DNA of 6,726 nucleotides from an uncultured Eggerthellaceae bacterium (GTDB taxonomy: Bacteria > Actinomycetota > Coriobacteriia > Coriobacteriales > Eggerthellaceae): positions 1 to 6,726 of the forward strand of contig CAKUFS010000049.1 in the NCBI GenBank assembly GCA_934648845.1. The letters run 5' to 3'. Of this stretch, positions 5,546-6,726 are shown piece by piece; the first letter of the stretch is position 1, and each line of letters begins with the position of its first letter. The position numbers and the translations under genes were made by a program. The notes beneath the pieces are model-generated. The model saw only the letters and a program-made list of their open reading frames with translations. It did no database searches and was not told where the DNA came from.

Positions 5546-5634
5546 GCAGAGTGAGCCCTAAGGCCAAGGTCGAAAGCTTGCTCCGTTCGCGACCGCCGCG
5601 CATGTTTGCAGCTAAGATATTGTACCGATTGTAG

Positions 5635-5679
5635 TGCCGTGCATCGGGCGTGTATTCCGCGCCGGGCGCACGGTATTTT
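5635..5679 (+). terminator. Probable intrinsic terminator of the glnA-regulator operon
   Basis: TGCCGTGC (5635-5642) pairs with GCACGGTA (5668-5675) over 8 positions, including one G-U pair. An inner GGCG/CGCC stem (5647-5650 with 5660-5663) lies within the loop, and TTTT (5676-5679) follows directly. The site is about 140 bases past the regulator stop and before the polA promoter, which suits the end of this transcript. The long loop lowers confidence. Confidence 0.5.
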
Positions 5680-5755
5680 GCTGCCACGCGGTTGTGGACA
5701 CTCTGGGCACGCAACCAACTTGTCAATAGGGGGAGGGGTTGCGCTGGGGTATACT
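5680..5755 (+). promoter_or_regulatory. polA promoter region with a TATACT -10 element
   Basis: TATACT (5750-5755) is a strong -10, giving an RNA start near 5762 and a leader of about 20 bases. TTGTCA (5720-5725) resembles a -35 but is 24 bases away, beyond normal sigma-70 spacing; the hexamer at the expected place is TAGGGG. The intervening DNA has three G-runs (5729-5733, 5735-5738, 5746-5749). Upstream, CCAC-GCGGTT-GTGG (5684-5697) and GGTTGTG/CGCAACC (5690-5696 with 5710-5716) are mutually exclusive small inverted repeats. Confidence 0.45.
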
Positions 5756-5783
5756 CTTTTATCGAACAATCGAAGGAGTAATC

Positions 5784-6726
5784 ATGCCTAAAACCGTAGC
5801 AGTCATTGACGGCAATTCCCTTATGCATCGAGCGTTTCACGCGGTGCCTCCCACCATGAACGCGCCCGATGGAACGCCTACGAATGCGGTGTTCGGGTTC
5901 TTCAGCATGCTGCTGAAATTCATCGATGAAAGCCAGCCCAACGCGATTATCTGCGCTTTTGATGCAGGAAAACCGCAGTTTCGCATACTGGCGTTGGAAC
6001 AGTACAAGGCGCAGCGTCCTCCCATGGACGATGACTTGCGTGTGCAATTCCCCGTAGTCGAAAAGCTTCTTGAATCAATGGGCATTCCCATTGTAAAAAT
6101 GCCTGGTTGGGAAGGTGACGACATTTTAGGAACCGTTGCCGCGCGCGATGAGGCTCTTGGCTTCAAAACGCTGCTGCTTACGGGCGACAAAGATGCCTGC
6201 CAGTTGGCAAGCGAGCTTACAAGCATTGTTTCCATGAAAAAAGGCGTTACGGATATCGTGGTTATGGGCCCTGCCGAAGTTGCGGAAAAATATGGCGTTG
6301 GTCCCGATCTTATTCCTGATTATCTGGGTCTCATGGGCGATAGTTCCGACAATATCCCCGGTGTTCCCGGCATTGGCCCAAAAACTGCCACGAAACTTCT
6401 CCAGCAGTTCGGCAGCATGGAGGGTATCTACGAAAACCTTGACAAGCTCAAAGGAAAGCAGCTCGAAAACATCCGCGATAACAAAGATGCCGCGTTTGTG
6501 AGCAGGCAAGTTGCGACCATTGTGCGCGATGCGGATTTGGATATTGACCCTGAAACCGTTGAGTTTCCCAGCTACACGGCAGAGGCAGTTCAGGCGGCGT
6601 TCGGCGAGATTCGCTTGCAGGCTCATTTGGGTCACGTGCTGCGCTACATTGATTCCGAGGTGCCTGCGGTTCCTGCGTTCGAGGTTGCCGTTGAAGAGCC
6701 CTTGCTGGAAGATGCCGCGCGCGCCC
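5784..6726 (+). CDS. polA: DNA polymerase I, N-terminal 5'-3' exonuclease portion, truncated by the window end
   Basis: DNA polymerase I removes RNA primers and fills gaps in replication and repair. The frame is open to the window end, so 314 residues are visible of an expected 850-930. This covers the 5' nuclease (FEN-type) domain and the start of the linker to the 3'-5' exonuclease-like region. The catalytic carboxylates seen are Asp9 (VIDGNSL), Asp60 (FDAGKPQFR), Glu110/Asp112/Asp113 (GWEGDDILG), Asp135/Asp137 (TGDKDACQL) and Asp186/Asp189 (MGDSSDNIPG). The helix-hairpin-helix DNA-binding segment GVPGIGPKTATKLL follows at 193-206. All key residues of the nuclease are intact, so it should be active. 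The linker becomes Glu/Ala/Val/Pro-rich after residue 290. AAGGAG (5773-5778) lies 5 bases before the ATG, supporting this start. It has its own promoter and is separated from the upstream operon by a probable terminator. Confidence 0.96.
   Translation, partial: MPKTVAVIDGNSLMHRAFHAVPPTMNAPDGTPTNAVFGFFSMLLKFIDESQPNAIICAFDAGKPQFRILALEQYKAQRPPMDDDLRVQFPVVEKLLESMGIPIVKMPGWEGDDILGTVAARDEALGFKTLLLTGDKDACQLASELTSIVSMKKGVTDIVVMGPAEVAEKYGVGPDLIPDYLGLMGDSSDNIPGVPGIGPKTATKLLQQFGSMEGIYENLDKLKGKQLENIRDNKDAAFVSRQVATIVRDADLDIDPETVEFPSYTAEAVQAAFGEIRLQAHLGHVLRYIDSEVPAVPAFEVAVEEPLLEDAARA

Noticed and set aside
5720..5755. TTGTCA/TATACT as a standard sigma-70 promoter pair
   Set aside because: The 24-base spacing is well outside 16-18 bases; only the -10 is retained as a call.
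5311..6047. Minus-strand reading frames of 152 and 169 codons across the regulator end, the gap and the polA start
   Set aside because: They overlap known genes antisense, have no ribosome binding site, and their Ala/Ser/Thr-rich stretch simply mirrors the 12-base repeat at 5498-5545.
1..6726. Mobile element, CRISPR, tRNA, rRNA or defence-system content
   Set aside because: I found no transposase or integrase, no spaced repeat array, no cloverleaf and no rRNA segment; the window reads as stable chromosomal DNA.

Overview
The window looks like ordinary chromosome of a moderately GC-rich bacterium, most likely an actinobacterium. The actinobacterial signal comes from two adjoining genes. One is a glutamine synthetase of the kind seen in Mycobacterium/Streptomyces GlnA2. 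The other is an orphan OmpR-type regulator whose C-terminal half resembles actinobacterial GlnR. The strong Shine-Dalgarno sites, the moderate GC and an aminotransferase subfamily that I associate with gut Firmicutes and gut actinobacteria make a Coriobacteriia/Eggerthellaceae-like host my best guess. That assignment is inference; no rRNA or other marker is present.

Layout, left to right: (1) 1-717, the 3' part of prmC, the release-factor glutamine methyltransferase, whose N-terminus lies outside the window. (2) 718-887, a leader with small GC-rich hairpins, then 888-1727, a trimeric-type purine nucleoside phosphorylase. (3) 1728-1858, a convergent junction with two hairpins, one with a T-tract for each strand. 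(4) 1840-3072 on the minus strand, a DegT/DnrJ/EryC1/StrS-family PLP aminotransferase; its ribosome binding site places the start 21 codons inside the longest reading frame. (5) 3073-3476, a 404-base divergent control region with a perfect palindrome (TATCCAC-AAAA-GTGGATA), TTAT boxes spaced 10 bases apart and an extended -10 promoter for the next gene. (6) 3477-4817, a type I glutamine synthetase-like gene, directly abutted (stop codon touching start codon) by 4818-5492, the GlnR-like regulator. (7) 5493-5783, a 291-base gap with a 12-base degenerate repeat, a probable terminator and a polA promoter. (8) 5784 to the window end, the 5'-nuclease part of DNA polymerase I, truncated by the window edge.

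The functional core is the nitrogen pair. The synthetase keeps most metal, glutamate and fold residues, but the flap catalytic Glu is Asn302 and one ATP/phosphate-site Arg is Ser314. The regulator has Glu54 where the phospho-accepting Asp should be and lacks the receiver Lys. Together they look like a co-transcribed unit in which an atypical gamma-glutamyl-forming enzyme is paired with a phosphorylation-independent regulator. This is the only part of the window that I think could be biologically new. The flanking prmC, PNP and polA genes look like normal housekeeping genes, and I see no mobile element, CRISPR array, tRNA or rRNA.
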